Source: Rutstroemia sp. NJR-2017a BVV2
Lineage: Eukaryota > Ascomycota > Leotiomycetes > Helotiales > Rutstroemiaceae
Direction of reading: 5' to 3'
Assembly (NCBI GenBank): GCA_002946415.1
Contig: NJPS01000051.1
Span: forward strand, 794,001 to 858,000
DNA length: 64,000 bases
Positions 11,304 to 22,892 of this stretch are shown here, piece by piece (position 1 is the stretch's first letter; every line of letters starts with the position of its first letter). Below the pieces are notes generated by a model that was given only the letters and a program-made list of their open reading frames with translations, ran no database searches and was not told where the DNA came from. A program made the translations under genes and the position numbers.

Positions 11304-13780
11304 ATGGCTCAGCCTTCCACGCCTGGCGGCACATCTCACTCTATCTTCGGGTCTACTTCTAATCAAGGCGGTCTTCCCAATCAACTTTCTGGATCTACAG
11401 CTCTCCTTCCTGCATCTGTAGCATCTGCGAACAATACCTTCCTCATGCCGAACTCCCCAGTGAAGGGTAGGATGGGCATGGATGGGTATCGGCCCAAAGT
11501 CACAAGGACTCTTGGCCAGGTATGTGGGTCCCTGCAAAGTATACTTGTTTCTGTATACTAGGAGACTATTTCTAACCATTTCGTGTCAAACCGCAGCGCC
11601 CCGCCTGCCTTGTAAACGCCTCGGTCACATACTGCGGAAACAATCAGATATATGCCTTCGGCGGCTTCGATCAGTATACGGATGAGGTCTATAACCATGT
11701 TCTGAGGCTTGATCTGGTCAGTCACCAGTGGAACTTGGTTGATAATTATGGAGATATTCCAGGTGTTCGAATGGGTAGGTGTGCAACTTCTGCTTCATTA
11801 CCTTGATTCTAATATTCCAAGGGCATACTGCAACTCTCTATCAAGGCGACAAGCTACTCATATTTGGTGGTGAGAATGAGCATCGAACCTATTTGTCCGA
11901 TTTAATCATCTTCGATCTCAAAACCGCGCACTGGACGCAGCCAACTGTGAGCGGGCCAATACCGAAAGGCAGGGCAAGGCACGCTGCTGTGCTGCACGAG
12001 GATAAGCTGTTCATCATCGGCGGGATCACCGGCCACAATAATTACGTCCTGGATGATATATGTTATCTTGATTTGAAGACATTCACCTGGTCTCGAGCAT
12101 GGCGATTCGTTGGGCGGTTCGATCATTCCGCATATCTCTGGGGAGATAGAGTTTGGGTTTTCGGAGGACTTAGTGAGGAAATGGACAAGATTGGTGACAT
12201 CTGGTGGTTAGATTTCAAGGGTAGCCCTGCCTTTGATTCTGCTCCATCGTATGGTTCTATGGATAGACATGCTGCATTGAGTCGGCTCGGTTCCCCGCGA
12301 CCTTCATTTTCCATGCCTCCAAACCCCGCAGTTGGTACTTCAGGCTATGCCGCAAATTCGAGTAGCGCGCAAGTCAACCCACCTTCGTTTCAGTTGACTA
12401 CGTCACCGCCCATTGCTCCTGGTACCATCTCTTCGTTGAAATTCGTCTCTGGTCCAAACATCCCAGCACAGGGATCAGGCATGCACTTCCATGTCTATAC
12501 ATCGGGCACTCTACTCGATTTCGTGACACCAGCGGCCACTATCACCCCTCAGGAATGTTCCCTATCGGCTTTAGATTTGGACACCTTGCGCTGGCAGAAA
12601 CTCGCTGAGGGTCGTGATATCTTCAGATCCAGTTATAGATGGCATTATTGTACAATGAATGATGAAGGGACAAAGGCTTGGCTTCTCGGCTGCCCTACCG
12701 ATCCCACAGCAACCGATCTAGGCCCAGGGGGGTTCGAAGAATATCTGAGGTAAGAGACCGGGTCTTAAAAACCTCAGGTTAAAGAACTAACTGAGTTGAA
12801 CGTAGTGATATCATGGAAATTGATCTTCGACGTTACGGCCTACTTGGAAACAATCTACATTCAGAACCACGAGCAGAAGTTTCCAGATTCCCATCGTCAG
12901 ATCGGATGGCAGTACAAACTTCAAAAGGCTTAGGCATGGATCTAGCAAAACTATTCAATCAGCCGCCAGAGTCTGGGAGTGGCACAGATTTCACTATCAC
13001 AGCTTCAAAGGACGATGAGTGGGATGCAGATGATTCGAGTCGCCGAGGATCGATTGATCTTCAACAAAACTGGCTTGCTCCAGATGCTGCGACTTCCCCA
13101 CCTATTCATGTCCATAAGCTTATCCTACAAGCCCGTTGGCCACACTTTGCACGCCTTTACAACGCGCAAATGGCGGAGTTCCACACGAAAAGAATGCATA
13201 TACCAGAACCATACTCTGTTGTGAAAGCTTTCTTGTATTATCTTTACACTGACAGCATCCATCCAGATGACTGCGCGGAATTGAATGATGTCGCAGGTCT
13301 TTTGGTTATGTCAAATATCTACAACATTCCCCACCTCCGATTATTGTGCGTCAATCGTCTATCGAAGGAGTTGGACGTTGACCATGCATGTATTATTTGG
13401 CATTCTGCTGGAGTCGCCAACGAAGAATGGCTTAGAAGACGTGCAGCTAGTTTCTGTCTTTTGCATTGGGGTAGAGTTGTACGCACCGAAGGATTCTTGA
13501 AACTACCGCGGCATGCACTCGTTGAGCTTTCCCAGGAGATTGACATGGAAGGTCGAGTCGTAGGTGGTAAGTACTAAGTGCATAAATCCACATGGGTTTA
13601 CTCTTTCTCAACATATTTTTGCTAACCATCTCATCAGGTGAAGAATTAGAATACGTAGGTGGACTAGGCGGTGCTCGATTTGGAGTAGGAGGCGTCACGC
13701 GCAAGACTAGTGTTAGCAGCAGTCTCACTCAAGGTGTAGGCTCGGAAGTTGACGATAACGAGGAAATGGAAATGAGTTAA
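11304..13780 (+). CDS. kelch-repeat plus BTB protein, Ral2-like
   Basis: Five exons: 11304-11519, 11597-11774, 11822-12749, 12806-13566 and 13638-13780; 741 aa. All junctions are GT..AG and in phase. After a disordered start (about 1-72), kelch blades run from about 73 to 350 (for example NNQIYAFGGFDQYTDEVYNH, GDKLLIFGGENEHRTY and DRVWVFGGL). A Ser/Pro-rich linker follows, then a BTB-like fold at about 540-660 (PPIHVHKLILQARWPHF, IPEPYSVVKAFLYYLYTDSI). The kelch-then-BTB order matches fission yeast Ral2, an upstream factor of Ras1, and resembles metazoan LZTR1. That link comes from architecture and memory, not from a search. The protein is probably a cytoplasmic scaffold or CUL3 adaptor, by inference. 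The C-terminal exon is Gly-rich then acidic. Confidence 0.85.
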
Positions 13781-14415
13781 TGATGGGTGGTATACACTAC
13801 AAGATCGGCATTATAAAGAGGACTTAAATCATGCGGAGTGTCATAAAGGCGTTGGCTAACGGCTGCAAGAATATTCGTGTCTACAGGTTGGCTGGCATTG
13901 GGCTGGATGGGAGCATTATCTAGGCGCTTGAGGTCCTATGCTTGGGATACATAGAGATACCACTATCTTACAATAAGAAATTTTCATGATGCGGAAGTCT
14001 TACATGCATTGCGGAAATAGTCAGGTTCGTGAGATATTTCATGGTCGTGATTGTTAGGCTCTGAAAGGCATGCGGAGTCTCTTGTTGATCTGGTTCGCAA
14101 ATCGGAAGAACCATTGTATACAGCGTCTCCCTGTAGGGTGTAGATGCAAAATGGAAAGGAGTAGATTAAAGGAGCACAATGAGGTGGAGTCGTTTAGCGA
14201 GTAAAAGTGGTCGACATACAGGCAAGTCAAGGGGAAGGCGAGCTCTTCACGTGAGAAAAACTGGCAGGTCTGGGTCAATGTATTGTAGCTGATCACTGTT
14301 GTTGAGGGAATATCCTAAAGGCTCCAAGATATTGTAATGCTCTTATTGTCTATATATATCTTTTTGGGTATTGCTGTCGGCCTGTTATTTCGGCACCGGA
14401 GAGGGCGAGTTCCCA
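13781..14415. other. 3' flank of the kelch-BTB gene
   Basis: AT-rich sequence with no open frame of interest, ending at the inverted-repeat element that starts near 14416. Confidence 0.5.
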
Positions 14416-14748
14416 CACTGTCGGCACATTCACCATAATATCAACAGTGGTGGTAAGAATTCTGTATGCATGGACAAAACCCAAATCATAATACCTTCGA
14501 AATATAACTTTATTAGATTGAAGGAGAAACATATATATATTTAATAAATTTAAAAGATACACTGAGCCCGTATGAACAAAATGAGGTTCTATTCGGGATG
14601 ATAAGTAATATGTTCGATTTTTAATAGAATTAAACGTAGATACTGTCATACTGAGCATATCCTCATTTTCGGTAGTGGTGGTATGTACGTATAGAATTCT
14701 GACCACTACTGTTGATGTAATTTAGCTAAATATCGGATGGCGACAGTG
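14416..14748. mobile_element. MITE-like element with inverted repeats, non-coding
   Basis: The left end reads CACTGTCGG (from 14416) and, 24 bp inward, ATCAACAGTGGTGGTAAGAA (from 14440). The reverse complement of the right end reads CACTGTCGCC (from 14748) and then ATCAACAGTAGTGGTCAGAA (from 14716). The inner arms match at about 24 of 26 positions around AGAATTCT. The interior is AT-rich with an ATATATAT run and no protein. The size is about 333 bp. A clear target-site duplication was not found, so the exact ends are uncertain. It lies between two convergent genes. Confidence 0.6.
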
Positions 14749-15005
14749 ATTTGGCCTATAAAGAAGGGCCTTATACCTTGATTGGATGAATCATTCAAGA
14801 TCAACCTAACCTACCGTAATATGTACCTGAAGTGAGTACGTTGTGGCAATAGATAGGTCTTGCCACACACACCAATGAACTAATCCGTCCCTCTATCCCA
14901 AAGATGTCTTTTTTACTGTGTAGTACTATGGAAATTCGTTTGTAATTTCCCCTGGTCAAAAGCCTCATTCGCCCAAGCAGATTTCAGGATGCTCTCCTCC
15001 TAATC
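14749..15005. other. 3' flank of the P450 gene
   Basis: Short AT-rich stretch after the inverted-repeat element, leading to the P450 stop codon. Nothing else seen. Confidence 0.5.
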
Positions 15006-16601
15006 TCACTCCTCAGCCACAAACGCAACCTTCACACCATTCTTCGATTCTCTAGTAAACACAATCTTATCCACATACTCCAACGTCTCATCCCTATTTT
15101 CAATCGCCCTAAACTCCCTTGCCAATCTCACCAACACGTAGCAGACATCCGTAAGCGCATTCTGCTGCGCAGGACAGATGCGTCGCCCGCCCATAAACGG
15201 GATGAAGTTCCAACTCTGCTTCAACCGCGCCCAGCGCTCGGGCTTAAAGTCTAGTGCGTCGGCGCCCCAAATCCCCGGGTCGGTGTGCAAGGGCGTGAAA
15301 GACATCCGCACTTCGTCGCCCGGCTCCAGGAGAATGGGGTCTTGCCCGGATGGGCCGCCGCCGTGGGGAAGGATGCAGGGCTCTAGGCAGGTCTTCCAGC
15401 TTCCTCCTACGGGGGTTTGGAGGCGGAGGGCTGGGGGTGATGGGTTAGTGGGGAAGTTGATTTGTGGAGCTAAGGGTGGCTTACTTTCGTTTATTACCGC
15501 ATGTGTATATTTCAACGATTTCAGAAGTTCAAACGTCAATTTCTGATCCCCAATACCGAGCACTTCTGCCCGCAGCTTGCTCCACACGTCGGGATAACGC
15601 GCGAGCATGAAGATAATGTTGCTAGTGAGAATGCCAGCAGTGTCGCGAGCAGGGAAGAAGACATTCATAAGCTCGTTTCGGATGAATCGTCTATCATCCG
15701 TCGTCTTAACCAGCTCTTTCAACAAAACGTAATTGTATGGCGTATCTGTAGCTGCCGTTTTATTCTCAGCCACCGCTTTCTGGGCCTTGAATTCCTCGTC
15801 AATAAGATCGTCGATGATTCCCTGCACTTCTGCACATTTCGCCAGCCATTTCTTCTCCCCGGCAAGGAACTTGAATCGTCCGAGCATATACCGTTTGAAC
15901 ATCCCCACCAGCGCCTCGTCAAATAGATGAACAAGACGTCGGGCTACTGTGCCGGTTAATTCGGGTGATAGCGAGTTTGCGGATTTGCCGAAGATGAATT
16001 CGGTTGAATTGTCCAGAAACAGCATTTTGCATAAGGGCTGCATATCAACCATCGACCCGTCTCGCGGTATGCGATTTATCATGGTCCCAACGTGGACTTC
16101 AAAACTCGATAGCTCGGATACCTGTGCTCTGGCAAACACAGGGTTGAGCATGTGACGAGACCTTTTCCATGCATGGCCGTCTACGGTCATGATTCCGTCC
16201 CCGAGAAGCGGCGCGCACATCTTGTGGTTCATGGGTGCATTTCCGAACTTGTCTACTTGTAAAGCGAGAACAGTCTGCATGTTGGATGAGTCCATCGTTA
16301 CATACTGCTTGGTTCCCCAATTGTTGGTAAGAACTGTCTTCCCGTATCTATCTAAGAGGTTCCTATCTGTGGCCAGAGAATCTCCGGAAGTCATGTCCTT
16401 GATTCTTTGCAGAAACAAATCAAGACCTAGGATAGGATCTTTGTGCCAGCATTTCACTGGGGATGAGCATCCGGCTTTTCGAGCTGCTAGCCGATAACGA
16501 ATTGCTTCGAAACACCATGATAGGATGATGTATATGCACAGTGTCAGTGCTGAGATTGAAAGTGCTCCAGACAAGGAAAACATGAAGAGGTGAGAAGACA
16601 A
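15006..16601 (-). CDS. cytochrome P450, CYP52-clan-like
   Basis: Two exons, 16601-15485 and 15430-15006; 513 aa. The N-terminal hydrophobic anchor (about 8-30) places it in the ER membrane. The I-helix has PARDTAG (317-323), the PERF-type motif is PERW (436-439), and the haem loop is FMGGRRICPAQQ with Cys458; the usual Gly after Cys-x is Ala here. The K-helix ExxR (E372-T-L-R375) appears only when the 54-bp intron 15431-15484 is removed. That intron is a multiple of three and has no stop, so an unspliced reading inserts 18 residues into the K-helix. The overall sequence resembles the fungal CYP52/CYP539 group, which hydroxylates fatty acids or alkanes; the substrate is unknown. No biosynthetic-cluster partner is adjacent. 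Confidence 0.92.
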   Translation of the reverse strand: MSSHLFMFSLSGALSISALTLCIYIILSWCFEAIRYRLAARKAGCSSPVKCWHKDPILGLDLFLQRIKDMTSGDSLATDRNLLDRYGKTVLTNNWGTKQYVTMDSSNMQTVLALQVDKFGNAPMNHKMCAPLLGDGIMTVDGHAWKRSRHMLNPVFARAQVSELSSFEVHVGTMINRIPRDGSMVDMQPLCKMLFLDNSTEFIFGKSANSLSPELTGTVARRLVHLFDEALVGMFKRYMLGRFKFLAGEKKWLAKCAEVQGIIDDLIDEEFKAQKAVAENKTAATDTPYNYVLLKELVKTTDDRRFIRNELMNVFFPARDTAGILTSNIIFMLARYPDVWSKLRAEVLGIGDQKLTFELLKSLKYTHAVINESKPPLAPQINFPTNPSPPALRLQTPVGGSWKTCLEPCILPHGGGPSGQDPILLEPGDEVRMSFTPLHTDPGIWGADALDFKPERWARLKQSWNFIPFMGGRRICPAQQNALTDVCYVLVRLAREFRAIENRDETLEYVDKIVFTRESKNGVKVAFVAEE

Positions 16602-17526
16602 AGAGGGTAAGTAGTGCTAGTAACCTTAGGATCGATTCCGTTACTAGGAGATGGGATGTGATGAAGTCCGATAGACACACTTTCGTTCTTGTTCAGAGTA
16701 TGTGAAGAGGGAGCTAAGTGGTTGAACTATGTGAGGCAGTGCAATGGCCTTGGAGTCTAAAGAATGATGACAGAGAAAGAGGGCCTGAATCAAAAAGAAC
16801 GAAAGGAATAGTGAAATAATCGTAGCGGAGATAGATCAACAATGGAGCATGCATCCGACGAGATAGTTTGGATGCACTCACGACTGTGCCGTAAAGTGAG
16901 CTGCATACAGTAGCAGATGTTGGTGCCAGGATATTGCACGACCCCACCACACTTGGGCACCGCAATGCTACCACACTCGGGGCTGCAAATCGAATACAGA
17001 TGCATCTTTTGTTCTTTCTGGTATCGGGCATTTCCTATTCGGCTTCATCGTCCGCAGACTAGAGAATGAGTCTGCAGTGTGGATAGAGCAAGAATCAAAT
17101 TCCAACATCGAGTCCAACGTTAGAGAGGAAATGTTCAGGCATGAAGTTCGCTTCCGAACAACGAAGGAAGGTAGGGAGGGCTAGTGGAGCCAACAGTTGG
17201 AGTAGATATGATTGTAAATCGATTCATCAGGAGCGCACGAGGGATGCAGCTGCTAACTGCCGTAATTGTTGTTTTGAAAACGAAATCTTTAACTTCTCGC
17301 GGAAAATCTGCAAGGCGAATATAGGAGAGTGGAGTGCATATAGTTGTCACCACGTGCAGCTGCAAAGGTAGATGTCGACAACAAGATCAAGAGATAGATC
17401 ACTAACCAATAAATATCTTCTTATCGTACATATGTCATAATATCATTTCCCAGGACCGTGAGGAGATGGGCGAAACCTCCAACTCCTTTTCCATTCCTTC
17501 CCGCCCCGCCGATTCCAACTCTATTG
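16602..17526. other. upstream region of the P450 gene and 3' flank of the second kelch gene
   Basis: Overlapping short frames on the minus strand (16714-17031) contain no domain. The P450 promoter must lie here. Nothing else recognised. Confidence 0.5.
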
Positions 17527-19086
17527 CTAAACATCGATGCTGAAATGACTGATCTGACTATAATAAGCATGCACCGCCAATTCTAACACACAAACGTCCC
17601 CAAACACCTCCCCGCCATCGAAACCCCCGACAACGATAAGTCTGCTATCGTGTAGCACCGTTCCATGATAACCGCGAGCTTTAATAGGATCTCCATAGAC
17701 TTTTCGCTTGTCCCAAACCATGGTGACGAGGTTTAAGAGTAGCACTTCGTTCGAATATTCCACGCCATCATGACCGCCAATCACGAATAGATAACTCCCT
17801 ACAATAGTTGCAGTATGGCTTAATCGTGGATAAGAGAGCGTAATGCTGACGGGCGAGAATGTAGATGTCTCGATGTCGAATACCCAGACGTCCCGGAAAC
17901 ATTCACCACCATCTGAGCCGCCAAAGATAATGAGCTTGGATCCAACAATGTTAGCGGTATGATAGCCACGTGCTTTGGGCTTGGTGTTGTCATCGGCGGA
18001 AGTTGTTGTTGGTGGTGAAATCAACTTCCAAGACATCTTATTTGTATCGGTGACATCTAATCTCCATACATCGTTTAATGCCCTTACTCCATCCCCACCA
18101 CCAAATACGTATATTCCATTTTTATATAAACACGCTGTATGGGCGCGTCGTTTGCTCGGTATTCTGTCACCAGATATACGCGGTTTCGACCAGCGGAAAT
18201 TCAACGTGTCCAGAACATATATATCATTGTAGTAGGCAGGCCCGTCACCTCCGCCAAAGACTATGAGCTTCTTTCCCACCGCTGTGCATGTCATTGCTCG
18301 TAGAGGAACAGGTATCTCGCCGCAGACATGAGGGGTTGACCAATAGAAGGCATCGGCATCTAAGACATAGAGTTCGTTGAAACATGAACGTGCATCACAT
18401 CCGCCAAAGACATAGACGTTTGAGCCGATAAGAGTAGAGGTATGTGCACGCAAAGAGGTATGAGATGAACCGGAGACCGGCGCGCGAGACCAATACATGC
18501 CAGCTGCTGGTGCCGGAAGGACATTGGGAGCGGTTTTGGGATCTGGCAATGGAGGATAGGAGATGGAGGGACCACGCGGTGCACGTTGCACGGGAGGTGC
18601 TGGAGAAGACGTCGTAGACGATGGCGCTTTAGGTGCAATGGCGGACGTGGCACGTAGGTTCATCGGTCGTCGCGGATCTTCTTTGGGGATCGGAGGTGCT
18701 GGTGTACTACTGCTTGCGGGTGGGGGCATGACAGCTTCCGGAGGGTTGGGTGTACTACTGCCATGATTGGTGGGCGGTGGTTTCGCAGATGACGATCTAA
18801 TGGAGGACGAGCTGGACGAGTCTTTTTGCGTCAGAGATTGCGATCGCTGGCGCAACGATAGATCCGAAGCTTTCTTCCTTCTGTCTTGACTCTTCGTAGA
18901 AAGGTGTCCGGGAGTGTGACTGCGCGTTGGCGGCGCATTCTCTCGAGGGGGTGGAGGTGGTTCCGAGTCTTCAGGGATATCTTGTGGCCTGGTTTCGGTA
19001 GGAGATAATTGGATGATTTTCTGCGAACGGATGAGTTTAGTTTTGAGAGGTGGTCGAGTCTTGTCATTTGGAGAAGTATCAGCCAT
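17527..19086 (-). CDS. kelch-repeat beta-propeller protein (Tea1-like N-terminal architecture)
   Basis: A single exon of 519 aa. Residues 1-190 are Pro/Ser-rich and disordered, with basic patches and many S-P sites. From about 200 to 505 there are six kelch blades, each with the paired-Gly signature (NVYVFGGCD, KLIVFGGGDG, GIYVFGGGDGV, KLIIFGGSDGGE, YLFVIGGHDGVE, RLIVVGGFDGGE). The high blade regularity predicts a closed six-bladed propeller. Fungal proteins of this form include Tea1-type cell-end markers and other kelch scaffolds; this one lacks the long C-terminal coiled coil of Tea1, so it is not a full Tea1. No catalytic residues are expected. It is divergent from DUS3, with 724 bp between the start codons. 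Role unknown; probably protein-protein binding. Confidence 0.85.
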   Translation of the reverse strand: MADTSPNDKTRPPLKTKLIRSQKIIQLSPTETRPQDIPEDSEPPPPPRENAPPTRSHTPGHLSTKSQDRRKKASDLSLRQRSQSLTQKDSSSSSSIRSSSAKPPPTNHGSSTPNPPEAVMPPPASSSTPAPPIPKEDPRRPMNLRATSAIAPKAPSSTTSSPAPPVQRAPRGPSISYPPLPDPKTAPNVLPAPAAGMYWSRAPVSGSSHTSLRAHTSTLIGSNVYVFGGCDARSCFNELYVLDADAFYWSTPHVCGEIPVPLRAMTCTAVGKKLIVFGGGDGPAYYNDIYVLDTLNFRWSKPRISGDRIPSKRRAHTACLYKNGIYVFGGGDGVRALNDVWRLDVTDTNKMSWKLISPPTTTSADDNTKPKARGYHTANIVGSKLIIFGGSDGGECFRDVWVFDIETSTFSPVSITLSYPRLSHTATIVGSYLFVIGGHDGVEYSNEVLLLNLVTMVWDKRKVYGDPIKARGYHGTVLHDSRLIVVGGFDGGEVFGDVCVLELAVHAYYSQISHFSIDV

Positions 19087-19810
19087 TATAAAAGCGCCTG
19101 GTTTTACTTGAATAATAAAACTGGACTTTCATTGTATGGCGGGTACAAGTTGTGAAAGCAGAAGATGAGACGTAGAGGAGTAGTAGTGGTAGTGGGAGTG
19201 GTACGGAGTAGTGGCTGATGTATTCGTTGGGTTTAAGTTTAATATGCAGATTGTCGCAGGAAGATGGAGTCTGCTGCAGCTCACTGCCCCTTGCTTTTGA
19301 TTAGCTGAACGGCAGTGGGGGACCAAAGGACACTCGAGTGTTGTTGCTCTGCTCATGCGGAACGTAAGCTTGCACCCATCACTCTTTGAAGTCTCATATT
19401 CAGTCGACTTTGCGACCCCGAGCTGCGATGGGAATATTGCTGGCGGCCCTTGAAGTATCGAGCCAAAATGCTTCCATTGCTATTCACATTCACACAATCA
19501 GGCAACAAGTTCGGCAACCATCACAATGGCACTGCGGGGACGCGCGAGATTGCGTTCAGGTACCAAAAGTGTCGAGTTTCAGCAAAGGAGCCACAGAGCC
19601 AAGCCACAGCACGTCAAATTGGTGGCTGGAAACATTGATATCGCGCTAAGATAAAGCTCCCCTCAATTTTTTAATCAGAAACTGGTTTATGTTTTGTTCG
19701 TGCGACTTCTTTTACACCGTCAACACCCGTCAGCTTCTCGAACCGCAATACCATTGCACCTCGCAGACCCAGGACATAGCATCGATACTACAGTTTGCCA
19801 TATATCAATC
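19087..19810. promoter_or_regulatory. divergent upstream region of the kelch gene and DUS3
   Basis: Between two opposed start codons. No gene is seen; overlapping frames at 19386-19649 lack domains. Individual sites were not assigned. Confidence 0.5.
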
Positions 19811-22214
19811 ATGGCCGACGAGGTCATCAATCCAGTCGAACCTTCCCAACCTCTAAAACGACCCTTGGATGGAGAGCAGTTAGAAGAAGCGCATCCGCCC
19901 CAGCCAATTCTACCTGGAGACTCAGCAACGACGAAAGCCGAGCAGGTCGAGAGGAATGGCGTGACTGGCAATGGCGAGCCGGCAGCAAAGAAGGCTAGGC
20001 TTGATGCGCCGGAGGTGGAGTCTCAGCCTACTTCCGAGGCTGGCAGGGTGCACGGCATTGCTCCCATCAAAGCTGAGTGAGCTCAACTATTTCCTACGCC
20101 TCGATTGACTGAATCCGAAGCTCGTATTTTTATCATTTCAAAGAGTGGGACAAAGCAAAGTGTCTGCGCTAACCACTGCATCTCCATAGATACTTAATTC
20201 ATCAACCAGGAAGTCGATCAGCGCTGAACACACGCAATCCTACAGCGAACGATGATGCGGCAGAGGGTAGGCTTCCAGGCGATGACCGAGACAAGGGCGG
20301 AAAGAAAGACAAGAAAAAGAAGGAGAAAGGACAAAATAAGGACCGTCATTTTGGAACCTGGGGTGACAAAATAAAGCTATGCAATAGTCGAGCAAGTACG
20401 CCTGAATTCTCACCGAAGGACTGCAAGTTCGGGGATACATGCAAATGCGAGCATGACCTACGAAAGTATTTAGCCGAGGGAAAGAGGGAAGACCTGACTA
20501 CCTTCGATTCGAAATGTCCAGTTTGGGAAGTGAACGGAAAATGCCAATCGGGCTGGAAGTGTCGCTTTGTAGGCAGTCACTCCAAGGAAATTGTCAGGGA
20601 AGATGGCCGAAAAGAGCTGGTTCTTGTTGAAGATCCGGACCGAGTAGGAGCATTTGCGCCAACAGATGAGGAAGATGAAAATCGCAAAGGTGTGGTTAAT
20701 GTGGTGAAGACTCAAGACAAGCTCGATTTAGCTCGGAGGAGATTACAAACAGACAAATCAGATGCCTACTCAAAATGGTTGGATCTGGATTCAGAAGAAG
20801 TGAGAAAACACAACAATCAAAAGAAAGATCAGACAGAGGAAGAGCGAGAGGAGAATCGCGCCAAATATACGGAACCACCATTCCTTCCGTCTGAAAAGAG
20901 GCAGATATATTTTGGACCTGAAACACCAATACTTGCGCCTCTTACCACCCAAGGCAACCTTCCTTATCGCAGACTTTGCGTAGAATTAGGCGCTCAACTC
21001 ACTTACTCGGAAATGGCTATGTCGATACCTCTATTTCAAGGACAGAAATCAGAGTGGGCATTAATGAAGGCGCATGAGAGTGAAATCACGCCCCCACGCT
21101 TCTCGCCGCGCCCAGATTCAGTGGTCCAAGGTTATGAAAACTCAAAAGACCTGAAGTTCGGTGCCCAGATTTCGGGAAATAAGCCATGGCAAGCGATAAA
21201 AGCTGCTGAGGTATTAAGTCGGGTAGTACCTCATCTACGGGTTATCGATCTGAATTGTGGGTGTCCAATTGAGCTTGTATTTCGCCAGGGAGCTGGCTCG
21301 GCTTTACTCGATGCACCGACGAAACTGGAGAAGATGATCAGAGGTATGAACGTTGTCTCTGGGGAAGTCCCAATCACAGCCAAAATCAGGATGGGGACTA
21401 CAACAGGGAAGCCCAACGCTTTAAAGAACATTGAACGTCTAGCTTTTGGTGGCCACGAGACACGCGAGCGACTTGGCGCCCCTGGCTGTGCAGCAATCAC
21501 TCTCCACGGCCGCAGCAGACAACAGAGATATACCAAAAATGCTGACTGGAGCTACATAGCAGAATGTGCAGCTCTCATTAAATCCTACAATGAGAAAAAG
21601 GACAGCTTAACAGACACGATCATGGAGCCAGATGCTCGGACATTACCGAACGGGCGAGACGGAAAGATGTACTTTATCGGTAATGGGGATTGTTATTCTC
21701 ATGTCGATTACTATGATCACATACAAAATGCCAACGTGGACTCTGTAATGGTTGCGCGAGGGGCACTCATCAAACCTTGGCTGTATGAGGAAATTGAAAA
21801 GGGACAGTACCTCGACAAATCTGCTTCGGAACGCCTAAGCTATGTTGAAAAGTTCGCACGCTACGGGCTTGAGGCTTGGGGATCTGATGAGATGGGTGTT
21901 GGTCAGACTCGACGATTTCTTCTAGAATGGCTGAGCTTTGCTCATAGATATGTCCCAGTAGGACTCCTAGAGCACCTACCACCAAGCTTACAAGATCGTC
22001 CACCTGCCTACAGAGGACGAAATGAGCTGGAGACTCTACTTGCTAGTGACAATTATATGGATTGGATGAAGATCAGGTTTGTTTTCTTTTCGAAGAATTG
22101 GATTATCTTTCTGACAAACGTGATAGTGAAATGTTCCTTGGACCCGCACATAAGGACTTTAAGTTCCAGCCGAAACATAAATCGAATAGTTATGAGATCG
22201 AAGCGGAGGGATAG
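19811..22214 (+). CDS. DUS3: tRNA-dihydrouridine(47) synthase Dus3
   Basis: Three exons: 19811-20076, 20190-22076 and 22127-22214; 746 aa, introns 113 and 50 bp. Dus3 is an FMN enzyme that reduces uridine 47 in the variable loop of cytoplasmic tRNAs using NADPH. Residues 1-150 are disordered and Lys-rich. Two CCCH zinc-finger-like segments follow (about 153-176 and 198-220; [18 protein letters not shown]). The TIM-barrel Dus domain begins near 295 ([17 protein letters not shown]), with the catalytic-loop motif NCGCP at about 444-448, KIRMG, a substrate-side [10 protein letters not shown], and the flavin-phosphate region GNGDCYS and [11 protein letters not shown]. The last exon restores the expected C-terminal tail ([18 protein letters not shown]). 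Without that splice the frame runs on for about 60 unrelated codons. Confidence 0.95.
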
Positions 22215-22892
22215 TGGACCATATGATCTCCGGTATTGCATATTGAGGCGAGTCCGTGGAAGTGTATGCAAGCAAAGCGTGCCGGCTACAGTAAGATGTC
22301 TAGGCAGGCATTGTAAAATAGACCAACACATTCTAGAATATATAGAGATGATTGATCACTCTGAATGGTGTTATCCTTTTTTTCTCATCTTCGATATTGT
22401 AACATTATGAAAGCTCTATTATTCCTTCTCAGTAGCAGCATGAATATTTCTATTTAAAGGTCTGTACCTGGGCGGCAGTTAGACTCACGTGATATGCCAA
22501 ATACATCAGGTCCCGCGTAAATCCAGCTTAGCGCAGGTTTTCCTTGGAAACTCCCAAGCTGTTAGCGAACTCAGCACCACAAAGTCGGATGACGTTGAAG
22601 CTCCAAGCTAGACTACAGCAGAGAAAGATACTTTTAAATCGACTTTGACCTGTTGACACTTTGTTATACCCAACATCCAACATCCAACACACGACATCCC
22701 AAGATCTCAATAAAACCTCAATAATCAGTTGAGGAAAGGGCATTTATTATTGTCAGTACTCAATTCCACCAAAGAACTCTCGTTTGCAAACACTGTACTC
22801 TGACAAACGTTTACTGACATTCCCCTCTATTCCGAATAGGCCACGCATCGACAACAACACCTTCTGTTCGAGGAAAACAATAACCCGCAAAG
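22215..22892. other. DUS3 3' flank and YET3 upstream region
   Basis: AT-rich sequence without an open frame of interest. The second half must hold the promoter and leader of the next gene. Confidence 0.5.

Noticed and set aside
22127..22410. Read-through C-terminus of DUS3 to 22410
   Set aside because: Unspliced reading of a 50-bp GT..AG intron; splicing gives the conserved tail and stops at 22214.
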